NCBI GenBank assembly: GCA_963726825.1
Contig: CAVSDT010000002.1
Location: 1,240,001 to 1,304,000 of the forward strand
DNA from: DATLGB01 sp963726825
GTDB taxonomy: Bacteria > Actinomycetota > Thermoleophilia > Solirubrobacterales > Solirubrobacteraceae
Reading direction: 5' to 3'
Length of the DNA: 64,000 bases
Part shown: one piece after another, positions 42,226 through 50,048 of the stretch
Layout: the number at the start of each line of letters is the position of its first letter
Position numbering within the stretch: the stretch's first letter is position 1
Made by a program: the position numbers and the translations under genes
Notes under the pieces: generated by a model
Seen by the model: only the letters and a program-made list of their open reading frames with translations
The model's database searches: none
Told to the model about the DNA's origin: nothing

Positions 42226-42965
42226 GGGCGGCCCACCACGTCGTCCATCGCGGCGTGGAAGGCGCGCCGCACGCCCTCGCGCTCGAGCGCCGCGAGGCCA
42301 CGGGCCGTCGAGCCGCCTGGGCTCGTGACCGCGCGACGAGCGGCGAGCGTGTCGCCCCCGTTGTCGCGCAGCAGCGCCGCGGTGCCGGCCATCGTCTCCA
42401 CCACGAGCTGCGTCGCCATGTCCGGCTTGAGGCCGTGCCGGACGCCGGCCTCGATCCAGGCCTCCGCGACGAGGGCGAGGTAGGCGGGGCCGACGCCGGA
42501 GATCGCGCCGGCGGTGGCGCTGAGCGCATCCGGCACCTCGACGACCGTGCCGGCGCGCTCCAGCAGCTCGCGCACCTCCGCGTCGACGGGGCCGTCGTCG
42601 GTGGCCAGCGCCAGGACGCCCTGGCCCTGCGCGACGGGCGTGTTGGGCTCGGCGTGGGTGATCAGCGCATCGGGGTAGGCGGCGCGCAGCGTCTGCAGGC
42701 TCGTCCCGCCGAGCAGCGACAGGATCCGCTTGGCGTGCGGGGCGGCCTCGGCGGCGACGGCGTCCAGCTGATGGGGCTTGTGGGCGAGGATCACGAGGTC
42801 CGCCCGGCGGGCGAGCTCGGCGTTGGACTCCAGGCGCTCGCCACCCAGCTCGTCGACGAGCGCCTGTGCGCGCCCCGACCCGCTGTCGGTGGCCAGCACG
42901 GGCTCGCCGAGGCCCCGGGCCAGCGCCGCGCCCATGTTGCCGGCGCCGATGAGGCCGATCTGCAT
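42222..42965 (-). CDS. proC: Pyrroline-5-carboxylate reductase
   Basis: 247 residues. The NADPH fold starts at QIGLIGAGNMGAALARGLGE. Substrate/dimer motifs are the region SATAGAISGVGPAYLALVAEA and SPGGSTARGLAALE. It makes proline from P5C. In many actinobacteria proC sits between sepF and yggT, as here. The start is followed by a 31-nt gap to sepF; the stop overlaps yggT (ATGA). Confidence 0.94.
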   Translation of the reverse strand: MQIGLIGAGNMGAALARGLGEPVLATDSGSGRAQALVDELGGERLESNAELARRADLVILAHKPHQLDAVAAEAAPHAKRILSLLGGTSLQTLRAAYPDALITHAEPNTPVAQGQGVLALATDDGPVDAEVRELLERAGTVVEVPDALSATAGAISGVGPAYLALVAEAWIEAGVRHGLKPDMATQLVVETMAGTAALLRDNGGDTLAARRAVTSPGGSTARGLAALEREGVRRAFHAAMDDVVGRP

Positions 42966-42996
42966 GGACCTGATGCTACGCGGAGGACCGCGAGCG

Positions 42997-43548
42997 TCAG
43001 CTCTGGTTGAAGAAGCCCTTCTCCACGAGCCGCTGGCGCTCCTCGGCGGAGACCTCCACGTTGTGCGGCGTCAGGAGGAAGGTCTTCTCCGCGATCTTCG
43101 ACATGCCGCCGTCGAGCGCGTAGGCGAGGCCGGAGACGAAGTCGATCAGCCGGACCGAGAGCTGGTTGTCGACGCCCTGCAGGTTGATGATCACCGGCAC
43201 GGAGTCCTTGAACTTGTTGCCGATGTCCTGGGCGTCGTTGAACGAGTTCGGCGTGACGAGGTGGACGCGGGAGTCGTTGCGGCCCCCGACGGAGCGCAGC
43301 CCGGACGAGCCGGACCCGCGCGAGACCCGCGGCTCGGCGTCGTCGTCGGCGAAGATGTCGTCGAACTCGTCGCGGCGGCGGCGCGACGGCATGCGGCGCA
43401 CGTTCGGCCGGTCGCGGTAGCGGTCCTCGATCTCGGCCTCGGGATTGCGGGCCGGAGGGGCCTCGTAGCGGTCCTCGTCGTCCTCGTAGCGGTCCTCTGC
43501 GAGGCCGAAGTAGACGGCGGTCCGGTGGAAGATGTCCTTCATGGCCAT
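42997..43548 (-). CDS. sepF: Cell division protein SepF
   Basis: 183 residues. An N-terminal amphipathic helix (MKDIFHRTAVYFGLAEDRYE) for membrane binding is followed by a charged disordered linker with RYEDDEDRYE repeats. The C-terminal SepF core (VHLVTPNSFNDAQDIGNKF; VIINLQGVDNQLSVRLIDFV; SGLAYALDGGMSKIAEKTFL) binds the FtsZ tail. Actinobacteria without FtsA use SepF to tether FtsZ. The neighbouring FtsR-like gene at 4 kb is a possible ftsZ regulator. The arrangement pgeF-yggS-sepF-proC-yggT is typical of the end of the dcw cluster. Confidence 0.95.
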   Translation of the reverse strand: MAMKDIFHRTAVYFGLAEDRYEDDEDRYEAPPARNPEAEIEDRYRDRPNVRRMPSRRRRDEFDDIFADDDAEPRVSRGSGSSGLRSVGGRNDSRVHLVTPNSFNDAQDIGNKFKDSVPVIINLQGVDNQLSVRLIDFVSGLAYALDGGMSKIAEKTFLLTPHNVEVSAEERQRLVEKGFFNQS

Positions 43549-43564
43549 GTCGGTGTGGGAGTTC

Positions 43565-43599
43565 TCGCCCCGCGGGTGGTTCCCTGCAAGGTGGGGCGA
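43565..43599 (-). promoter_or_regulatory. Inverted repeat between yggS and sepF
   Basis: TCGCCCC (43565-43571) and GGGGCGA (43593-43599) are perfect 7-bp arms with a 21-nt spacer in the 54-nt gap. It may form a leader hairpin of sepF or a weak attenuator. Confidence 0.35.
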
Positions 43600-43602
43600 A
43601 GT

Positions 43603-44241
43603 CTAGGTGCGCCGCAGCAGGGCGGATCCGACGCGGACGAACGTCGCGCCCTCCTCCACCGCCACGACGAAGTCCTGGGAGGTGCCCATGGAGCAGTGCC
43701 GCAGGCCGTGCTCGTCGGCCAGCTCGCGCAGGCGGCGGAAGACCGGACGGTTCGCCTCGGGGTCGGCCACCGCCGGGGGCATCGTCGCGAGGCCGACGAC
43801 CGTCACGGGAACCCGTCCGAGGAAGGCGGCGAGCGCGTCGGGGGCGATCCCCGCCTTGGAGTCCTCGCCCGCGACGTCGACCTGGACCAGGACCTCGGTC
43901 TCCGGCGTGCCGTGGGTCTCCAGCTGCTTGAGGGCGGAGTCGGAGGCGACGGAGTGGATCAGCGTCACCAGGGGCACGATCGTCTTGACCTTGCGGCTCT
44001 GCAGCTGGCCGATGAAGTGCCAGGTCGCGTCCGGGTAGGCCGCCGCCTTCTCCTCCAGCGCCTGCGCGCGGTTCTCTCCGAGGACCGTGACGCCGGCCTC
44101 GAGCAGCTTGCCGACGTCCTCCGTGGCGAGGTACTTCACGGCGGCCAGGAGGGTGACGTCGGCGGGGTCGCGCCCGGCGCGCTCGGCGGCGGCGGCGATC
44201 TGCGCGCGGATCGGATCCGCGTCGACGACGACGTCGCTCAC
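43603..44241 (-). CDS. yggS: YggS-family PLP homeostasis protein
   Basis: 212 residues from a GTG overlapping the pgeF stop (GTGA). It is a PLP-binding TIM barrel without a known reaction that keeps vitamin B6 levels balanced. The PLP Lys lies in LLAAVKYLATEDV. Further motifs are LGENRAQALEEK, WHFIGQLQSRKVKTIV and LRHCSMGTSQDFVVAVEEGA. Position between pgeF and sepF is standard. Confidence 0.93.
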   Translation of the reverse strand: MSDVVVDADPIRAQIAAAAERAGRDPADVTLLAAVKYLATEDVGKLLEAGVTVLGENRAQALEEKAAAYPDATWHFIGQLQSRKVKTIVPLVTLIHSVASDSALKQLETHGTPETEVLVQVDVAGEDSKAGIAPDALAAFLGRVPVTVVGLATMPPAVADPEANRPVFRRLRELADEHGLRHCSMGTSQDFVVAVEEGATFVRVGSALLRRT

Positions 44242-45023
44242 GCGCGCCACGCCAGGCCGGCCTGACGACCGGTGACGCCGCCGTCGCGGCGGTGGGAGAA
44301 GAGCAGCCCGGCGGGGGCGCACAGCGTGCACAGCCCGGTGTCGTGGATCGCGTCGACCCCGGCTGCGCGCAGCTGGGCGGTCGCGACGGCGTCGAGGGCG
44401 AGGTTGCGCTCGTCGCGACGGGCGTCGTAGGCGGCGAAGTGCGCGTGGACCTCCTCCCCGACCGCGTAGCAGCAGCCCCGGGCGCTGGGCCCGAGCGCGG
44501 CGGCGATCGGCCCGGCCGCGCCGAGGGAGCGCAGCGTCTCGATCCCGCGCGTGACGATGTCCCCCGCGGCCCCCTTCCACCCGGCGTGCACGACGGCGAC
44601 GGCGCCCTCCGCGACGAGCGCGACGGGCAGGCAGTCGGCGGTGAAGACGGCGACCGGGTGCGGGCCGGCGGTCGCCTGGCCGTCAGCGTCCGGGCCCGGC
44701 ACGGCGCCGGGGCCGGCGGGCCGCCCGTCCCCGCCGGCGCGGGACGATGCGACGCTGACGTCGGTCCCGTGGACCTGGCGCGCCCAGGCGACGTCCGCCC
44801 ACGTCGCGCCGGCCAGGGCGGCCGCGCGCTCCCGGTTGGCCGCGACGGCCGCCGGGTCGTCCCCGACGTGGTCGCCGAGGTTCAGCTCGTCGTACGGCGC
44901 CGCGGAGACCCCGCCCCGGCGGGTGGTGAACCGCACGTGCCCACCGGGGAGGTCGGCGGCGATGTGCTCGCCGTCCCAGCGAAACGGGGCGGGCAGCGCG
45001 AGCTGGCGGACGTCGGCAAGCAC
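44238..45023 (-). CDS. pgeF: PgeF/YfiH-family multicopper polyphenol oxidase-like protein
   Basis: 261 residues. The zinc/active residues of the family are intact: His in WARQVHGTDVSV, Cys in VFTADCLPVALV and His in AVVHAGWKGAAGDIV. The C-terminal DTGLCTLCAPAGLLFSHRRD is also conserved. In E. coli YfiH corrects misincorporated amino acids in peptidoglycan precursors and other members act on purine nucleosides. A Gly/Pro-rich loop (AGPGAVPGPDADGQA) is longer than usual. It lies directly left of a repeat-rich intergenic region. Confidence 0.9.
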   Translation of the reverse strand: MLADVRQLALPAPFRWDGEHIAADLPGGHVRFTTRRGGVSAAPYDELNLGDHVGDDPAAVAANRERAAALAGATWADVAWARQVHGTDVSVASSRAGGDGRPAGPGAVPGPDADGQATAGPHPVAVFTADCLPVALVAEGAVAVVHAGWKGAAGDIVTRGIETLRSLGAAGPIAAALGPSARGCCYAVGEEVHAHFAAYDARRDERNLALDAVATAQLRAAGVDAIHDTGLCTLCAPAGLLFSHRRDGGVTGRQAGLAWRA

Positions 45024-45064
45024 GGTGCCGAGTCTAGATCGGCGTGCCGCCGCCGTCCCCTCAT

Positions 45065-45149
45065 CGCCGCCCGGTCCCCTACGCCGCCCGGTCCCCTACG
45101 CCGCCCGGTCCCCTACGCCGCCCGGTCCCCTACGCCGCCCGGTCCCCTA
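45065..45149 (+). repeat. 17-bp tandem repeat, five perfect copies
   Basis: The unit CGCCGCCCGGTCCCCTA occurs five times without a mismatch, followed by a partial sixth (CGCCGC). An imperfect partial copy may precede it. It lies in the 323-nt non-coding gap between pgeF and the nucleotidyltransferase gene. It has no spacers, so it is not a CRISPR array. Confidence 0.93.
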
Positions 45150-45156
45150 CGCCGCG

Positions 45157-45203
45157 GGGTGGTCGGGGTTGATCGCGCCAGGCGCGGTCAACCCCGACCA
45201 CCC
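45157..45203. repeat. Long near-perfect palindrome
   Basis: Sixteen-base arms at 45157-45172 (GGGTGGTCGGGGTTGA-like, ending TTGA) and 45188-45203 are exact inverse complements. One T:G position is followed by a further 6-bp stem CGCGCC/GGCGCG around a single A at 45180. In RNA this is a 23-bp hairpin. It directly follows the 17-bp repeats. Confidence 0.9.
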
Positions 45204-45232
45204 AGGGACCGCATCGCGACGCGAAGGTGACT

Positions 45233-45334
45233 GGAACACCGCGCGTCCGCGGCGGGGCCGTGCGACGGAACACCGCGCGCGTCCGCGGCGGGGCCGTGCG
45301 ACGGAACGCCGCGCGCCCCCGGCGCGAGGGCGAC
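45233..45334 (+). repeat. About 35-bp tandem repeat, three copies
   Basis: Units at 45233-45266, 45267-45302 and 45303-45334 each begin GGAAC(A/G)CCGCGCG and end GCGAC. The first two differ by one CG dinucleotide; the third is diverged. They lie on the other side of the palindrome from the 17-bp array and 12 nt before the end of the leftward nucleotidyltransferase gene. Confidence 0.88.
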
Positions 45335-45346
45335 CGGCAGCCCGCC

Positions 45347-46519
45347 TCAGCGGGCGACCACGGCGAGCGCGGCCGCCAGCTGGTCCTCGCGGCTCGCGCC
45401 CGGGCTGTCGAGGGCGAGCCGATGGGCCGCTCGCAGCGCCGCGCCGACCACGGGGCCCTCGAGGCCCGCCGCGACGAGGTCGTCACCCGTGATCGCGGGC
45501 CGCACGTGCCGCCACTCCCCCAGCCAGCGCGCCGCAGGCTCCCCGGCGCCCAGCGCGGCCGCGACCGCGACGGCCTCCACGGGCGCGCGCCCCACGGCTT
45601 CGGCGACCTCCGAGGCGCGCCGGGCGCCGCCGAGTCGCAGGGCGAGCGCGCGCGCCCCCGCGGCGGCGAGCACGATCGCGCGCTCGGACGCGTTGAAGCC
45701 GAGCCGGTCCAGGGCGTCGGCGAGCTCGTCGTGCGGCGCCTCCACGAGCGCTGCGCCGAGCACCGTCAGCCCCCGGTCGCCCGCGTCGCCCGGGAGCGCG
45801 TCCAGCGCGCCGTGGAGCAGCGGCCGGTAGGCGGCGAACGCCGGATGCACCGCCTCGCGCCCCATGCCGAAGCGATCGAGGGACGCGATCGCCGCCGGCT
45901 GGGACTCCCGGCACAGCAGCCGCAGCTCGGCACCGATCCGCGGCCCGGACACGGTCGAGAACGCCCCGAGGGAGACCGCGTCCTCGGCCAGCACCGCCGT
46001 CTCGGCGTCGGGGGCGAACCCCAGCCGGGCCGCGTAGCGCGCCAGCCGCAGCAGCCGCGTCGGGTCGTCGAGGAAGGAGTCGGGGTGCAGGACCCGCAGC
46101 ACGCCGGCCTCGAGATCGGCGAGCGCGCCCGGCCAGGCCACTCCGGCCCCGTCGCTGCAACGCACGGCGAGCGCGTTGACGGTGAAGTCGCGCCGGGCGA
46201 GGTCCGCGCGGACGTCGACGCCGAGCGTGACGTCGGGCAGCGCACCGGGGGCGGCGTAGGACTCCGTACGCGCCGACGCGAGGTCGAGCCCGTCCAGCGT
46301 CGCGGTGCCGAAGCGCTCGTGCACCGCCACGGGCGTCCCCAGCCGCTGCGCGAGCTCCAGCGCGTCCCCCTCGACGACCACGTCGAGCTCCCGCGGCACC
46401 CGGTCGAGCAGCAGGTCGCGGACGGCGCCGCCGACCAGCCAGGCCCCGCGCTCCGCGACCAGGGCGGTCCGCCACGGCGACGCCAGGCGGGACAGCACGC
46501 GCTCGGTCCAGGCCTCCAT
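45347..46519 (-). CDS. CCA tRNA nucleotidyltransferase / poly(A) polymerase family protein
   Basis: 390 residues from the ATG at 46519. The class II nucleotidyltransferase head is AWLVGGAVRDLLLDRVPREL with DVVVEGDALELA (catalytic acidic residues). Then come RRDFTVNALAVRCSDG and the neck LDDPTRLLRLARYAARLGFA, which selects nucleotides. The remaining C-terminal part is helical and diverged. It either adds CCA to tRNA or A-tails RNA; the two cannot be separated by eye. The start is only 22 nt from the next, divergent gene. Confidence 0.87.
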   Translation of the reverse strand: MEAWTERVLSRLASPWRTALVAERGAWLVGGAVRDLLLDRVPRELDVVVEGDALELAQRLGTPVAVHERFGTATLDGLDLASARTESYAAPGALPDVTLGVDVRADLARRDFTVNALAVRCSDGAGVAWPGALADLEAGVLRVLHPDSFLDDPTRLLRLARYAARLGFAPDAETAVLAEDAVSLGAFSTVSGPRIGAELRLLCRESQPAAIASLDRFGMGREAVHPAFAAYRPLLHGALDALPGDAGDRGLTVLGAALVEAPHDELADALDRLGFNASERAIVLAAAGARALALRLGGARRASEVAEAVGRAPVEAVAVAAALGAGEPAARWLGEWRHVRPAITGDDLVAAGLEGPVVGAALRAAHRLALDSPGASREDQLAAALAVVAR

Positions 46520-46541
46520 GCCGCCAGTATCGTGCCCCGGC

Positions 46542-48020
46542 ATGACGCCGGAGCCGGACGCGCCACGGCCCCGTCGGCGCCGCATCATCATCGGCCTCGC
46601 AGCGCTCGTGCTGATCGCGATCGCCGGTGGCGTCCTCGTCGTCACCCAGCGCGAGGGCGACGTGTCCAACCCCGACGTGGAGTTCCAGGCGGACGAGCCG
46701 ACCGCCACGCCGACGCCCACCCCCGCGCCGGGCAAGCCCAAGCCGACCGCGGAGCAGCTCGCCAACCGCGTCAGCTGGCCCTTCTACGGCAACACCGCCG
46801 ACCGGCGCCGGGTCGAGTCGGTCCCCGCGTCCTTCCGTGGCCCGTTCCGGCGGCGCTGGAGCTACGTCGCGGACTCGCTCGTGGAGTTCCCGCCCGTGAT
46901 GGCGAAGAAGTCCCTCTACGTGCTGGTGGACTCCGGGTCGTTCGTCGCCCTGAGCAAGAAGACCGGCCGCACCCGCTGGAAGCGCGACCTCGGGCACCTC
47001 TCGGCCTCCTCGCCCGCATACCACGCCGGACGCCTCTACGCCACCGTCCTCGAGCGCAAGAAGCGCGGCGGGGGCCGCGTCGTCGCCCTGCGGGCCACGG
47101 ACGGCAAGATCCTGTGGTCACGTGACCTGCCGTCGCGCACGGAGTCCTCCCCCGTCGTGGCGAACGGGGCCCTGTACTTCGGCTCCGAGAACGGGACCGT
47201 CTACGCCCTGCGCGAGTCCGACGGTGGCGTGCGCTGGACCTTCAAGGCGGCCGGCGCGGTGAAGGCCGGCCTCGCGCTCAAGGACGGCCGCCTGTTCTTC
47301 GGCGACTACGCGGGCAAGCTCTACGCGGTGCGCGCCTCCGACGGCAAGCCCCTGTGGCGGGCCAAGACGCAGGGGGCGAAGTTCGGCTTCTCCGCCGGGC
47401 GCTTCTACTCGACGCCGGCGGTGGCGTACGGCCGCGTCTACATCGGCAACGTCGACTCCTACATGTACTCCTTCGCCGCCGACGACGGCGAGCTCGCCTG
47501 GCGCACGAAGACGAAGGGCTACGTCTACGCCTCGCCCGCCGTCGGCGCCCCGCCCGGTGGCAAGCCCACCGTCTACGCCGGCTCCTACGACGGCACCTTC
47601 TACGCGATGGACGCCCGTTCGGGGAAGGTCCGCTGGACCCACGGCGGCGGCTCGAAGATCTCCGGCGGCGCCACCCTGCTCGGCAGCGTCGTCTACTTCT
47701 CCGACCTCGGCCACCGCCGGACCGTCGGGCTCGGGGCCAACACCGGCCGCAAGGTCTTCGACTTCCCGCGCGGCGGCTACAACCCGGCGATCAGCGACGG
47801 CCGCCAGCTGTTCCTCGTCGGCTACGGCGCGATGTACGCGCTGCAGCCCCTCAGCGAGCAGCGGCGGGAGAAGATCGCGAGCCGCAAGCAGGCGGCCCGC
47901 AAGCGCGCGGCCAAGCGGCGCAAGGCCCGGCGCGCCCGCTGCGCCAAGCGTGCCCGCCGCGCGCACCGGGGCCGCAAGGGCGCCCAGCGCCGGTCGTTCC
48001 GGCGCTGCGTGCGCCGCTAG
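46542..48020 (+). CDS. Membrane-anchored PQQ-like beta-propeller protein
   Basis: 492 residues. After a basic stretch (RPRRRR) one membrane helix is seen (IIIGLAALVLIAIAGGVLVV), then a Thr/Pro linker (PTATPTPTPAPGKPKPT). The outer domain has at least six PQQ-type blades, each with a pattern such as GSFVALSKKTGRTRWKRDLG, GTVYALRESDGGVRWTFK, GKLYAVRASDGKPLWRAK and GTFYAMDARSGKVRWTHGG. The C-terminal 60 residues are extremely basic (RKQAARKRAAKRRKARRAR). Such folds serve as scaffolds in outer layers; no cofactor or catalytic residues are clear. It is divergent from the nucleotidyltransferase gene. Confidence 0.82.
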   Translation: MTPEPDAPRPRRRRIIIGLAALVLIAIAGGVLVVTQREGDVSNPDVEFQADEPTATPTPTPAPGKPKPTAEQLANRVSWPFYGNTADRRRVESVPASFRGPFRRRWSYVADSLVEFPPVMAKKSLYVLVDSGSFVALSKKTGRTRWKRDLGHLSASSPAYHAGRLYATVLERKKRGGGRVVALRATDGKILWSRDLPSRTESSPVVANGALYFGSENGTVYALRESDGGVRWTFKAAGAVKAGLALKDGRLFFGDYAGKLYAVRASDGKPLWRAKTQGAKFGFSAGRFYSTPAVAYGRVYIGNVDSYMYSFAADDGELAWRTKTKGYVYASPAVGAPPGGKPTVYAGSYDGTFYAMDARSGKVRWTHGGGSKISGGATLLGSVVYFSDLGHRRTVGLGANTGRKVFDFPRGGYNPAISDGRQLFLVGYGAMYALQPLSEQRREKIASRKQAARKRAAKRRKARRARCAKRARRAHRGRKGAQRRSFRRCVRR

Positions 48021-48907
48021 ACCGCCGGCACCGCGGCGCGCGTCTCGTGCCGGCGCAGCACGACGCCGACGCCGGCCAGCGCGATCACCATCCCGAGCAC
48101 GCTGGCCGGGTGCAGCGCTTCGCCGAGCACGACGGTCGAGGCGATGGCGGTCACCGCCGGCACGAGCAGCAGGGTGCCCGTCGCGGTGCTCGCCGGGACG
48201 CGGCGCAGGAGCCCGACGATCAGCCCGAGGGTGAGGACGCCGAGGACCAGCCCGATCCAGAGCGTGGACAGCACGAGCTGCGGTCCGAGCTCGAAGCGGC
48301 GGTCGACGACCGCGCCGGCGGGCGCGATCACCACGACCGCGACGACGGACTGCACCGCGACGGAGACGATCGGGTCCGTGTCGCCGACCCAGTCCTTCTG
48401 CAGCACCGTCCCGGTCGCCAGACCGAGCATCCCGAGCAGCGTCAGGCCGATCCCCGCCCCCACCTGCGCCCCGCCGAGCTCCGGCCCGAGGGAGATCCCG
48501 ACGCCCAGCGCCCCCACGCCGAGGCCCAGCCACAGGGCGGCGTCACCCCGCTCGTGACCGGCCGCCACGGCGAGGCCGGTGGCCACGAGCGGCGAGAGCC
48601 CGAGCATCACGAGCGCCGACAGCGCCGCGGGGACGCCGAGTGCCAGCCCGCCGTAGACCCCCGCGAACTGCAGCACCTGGTAGAGGAGGCCGACGACCGC
48701 CAGCCGCCCGAGCGGCGCACCGCGCCAGCGCCCGCCGACGAGGGCGAACGGGACGGCGACGAGCGCGCCGATCCCGAAGCGCAGGAGCAGCAGCGTGACC
48801 GGGTCGAGCACCTCGACGGCGAACGCGGCGGCGATGAACGCCGAGCTGCCGGCCAGGACCATGAGCAGCAGGCCGAGGCGGACGGGCACGCGGGCAGTCT
48901 TCCACAT
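48017..48907 (-). CDS. EamA-family (DMT superfamily) transporter
   Basis: 296 residues with about ten hydrophobic helices in two EamA repeats (LRFGIGALVAVPFALVGGRW; LSALVMLGLSPLVATGLAVA; TLGLIVGLLRRVPASTATGT; ALHPASVLGMVIALAGVGVV). It probably exports amino acids or other metabolites. It converges on the propeller gene with a 4-nt overlap of stops and is divergent from the epoxide hydrolase gene with a palindrome between them. Confidence 0.87.
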   Translation of the reverse strand: MWKTARVPVRLGLLLMVLAGSSAFIAAAFAVEVLDPVTLLLLRFGIGALVAVPFALVGGRWRGAPLGRLAVVGLLYQVLQFAGVYGGLALGVPAALSALVMLGLSPLVATGLAVAAGHERGDAALWLGLGVGALGVGISLGPELGGAQVGAGIGLTLLGMLGLATGTVLQKDWVGDTDPIVSVAVQSVVAVVVIAPAGAVVDRRFELGPQLVLSTLWIGLVLGVLTLGLIVGLLRRVPASTATGTLLLVPAVTAIASTVVLGEALHPASVLGMVIALAGVGVVLRRHETRAAVPAV

Positions 48908-48911
48908 CGAC

Positions 48912-48925
48912 CAAACGCTCGTTTG
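48912..48925. promoter_or_regulatory. TetR-type palindromic operator candidate
   Basis: CAAACG, CT, CGTTTG is a perfect 6-bp dyad in the 22-nt gap between the EamA gene start (48907) and the epoxide hydrolase start (48930). AAACGNNCGTTT dyads are common TetR-family sites. The site would overlap both transcription starts. No tetR gene is adjacent. Confidence 0.5.
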
Positions 48926-48929
48926 TGGA

Positions 48930-50048
48930 ATGGCCTGCGATCATCGCCGCGTGGACCCCTTCACGCTCGCCATCCCCCAGGCCGACCTCGACGATCTCCA
49001 CGCCCGCCTGGACGCCACCCGCTGGCCGGCGCCGCTGCCCGGCGAGGCCGGTTGGGCGCTGGGCGCACCCGCGGACGAGCTGCGCGAGCTCGCCCGGGCC
49101 TGGCGCGCGCTGGACTGGCGCGCCTTCGAGGCCGAGCTCAACGTCCACGAGCAGGTCACGACGACGATCGACGGCACGCGCGTGCACGCCCTCCACGTGC
49201 GCTCACCTGAGCCCGACGCGCTCCCGCTGCTCCTCTCCCACGGCTGGCCCGGGTCGGTGGTGGAGGCGCTCGACGTGCTCGGCCCGCTGACGGACCCGCG
49301 CGCCCACGGCGGCCACCCGGCCGACGCGTTCCACCTGGTCGTGCCGTCGCTGCCCGGCTACGGCCTCTCCGGCCCGACCCCCGACGACGGCTGGGGCGTC
49401 GAGCGGATGGCCGGCGCGTTCGCCGAGCTCATGCACCGCCTCGGCTACGCCCGCTTCGGCGCCCAGGGCGGCGATTGGGGCTCGTCCATCGCGCGTGCGC
49501 TCGGCCGCCGCCACCCCGACCGGGTGGCGGGGGTGCACGTCAACATGCTCAGCACCCGCGCGCCGGTCGAGCGCCGCGACGACGACCCCGGCGTCCGCGC
49601 GGCGCGCCGCTACCGCGACGACCTGTCGGGCTACAGCGTGGTCCAGGCCCAGCGCCCCGCGTCGCTCGCCTACGCCTTCACGGACTCCCCCGTCGGCCAG
49701 CTGGCCTGGATCGCCGAGCGCTTCCACGACTGGAGCGATCCGGCCACGCCCGTGCCGCAGGACCGGATGCTCGCCACCGTCGCCCTCTACTGGTTCACCC
49801 GCACCGCCGGGTCGGCCGCGGCGCTGTACCGCGAGGACGCCAGGACCCCGCCCGCCGGCTGCGTGGAGGTCCCCGTGGGCGTGGCGCTGTTCCCGCACGA
49901 CATCATCCTCCCGGCCCGGGAGCGGGCCGAGGAGACCCACCGGATCGTGCACTGGACCGAGCACGCCCGTGGCGGGCACTTCGCCGCGCTCGAGGTCCCC
50001 GACCTGCTGGTCGCCGACGTGCGGGCGTTCTTCCGCGGACTGCGCTAG
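48930..50048 (+). CDS. Epoxide hydrolase (EHN N-terminal domain, alpha/beta hydrolase)
   Basis: 372 residues. The N-terminal EHN lid (FTLAIPQADLDDLHARLDAT; RWPAPLPG; ALDWRAFEAELNVHEQ) precedes the hydrolase domain. LLLSHGWPGSVVEALDV holds the oxyanion HGWP, GAQGGDWGSSIARALG the nucleophile Asp, and HARGGHFAALEVPDLL the catalytic His. It opens epoxides to diols, as in microsomal-type bacterial homologues; the substrate is not known. The start is ATG 48930 or GTG 48951. The latter would leave the palindromic operator better placed upstream. Confidence 0.9.
   Translation: MACDHRRVDPFTLAIPQADLDDLHARLDATRWPAPLPGEAGWALGAPADELRELARAWRALDWRAFEAELNVHEQVTTTIDGTRVHALHVRSPEPDALPLLLSHGWPGSVVEALDVLGPLTDPRAHGGHPADAFHLVVPSLPGYGLSGPTPDDGWGVERMAGAFAELMHRLGYARFGAQGGDWGSSIARALGRRHPDRVAGVHVNMLSTRAPVERRDDDPGVRAARRYRDDLSGYSVVQAQRPASLAYAFTDSPVGQLAWIAERFHDWSDPATPVPQDRMLATVALYWFTRTAGSAAALYREDARTPPAGCVEVPVGVALFPHDIILPARERAEETHRIVHWTEHARGGHFAALEVPDLLVADVRAFFRGLR

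Noticed and set aside
45065..45334. CRISPR array
   Set aside because: The repeats are directly adjacent without unique spacers, and no cas gene is present.
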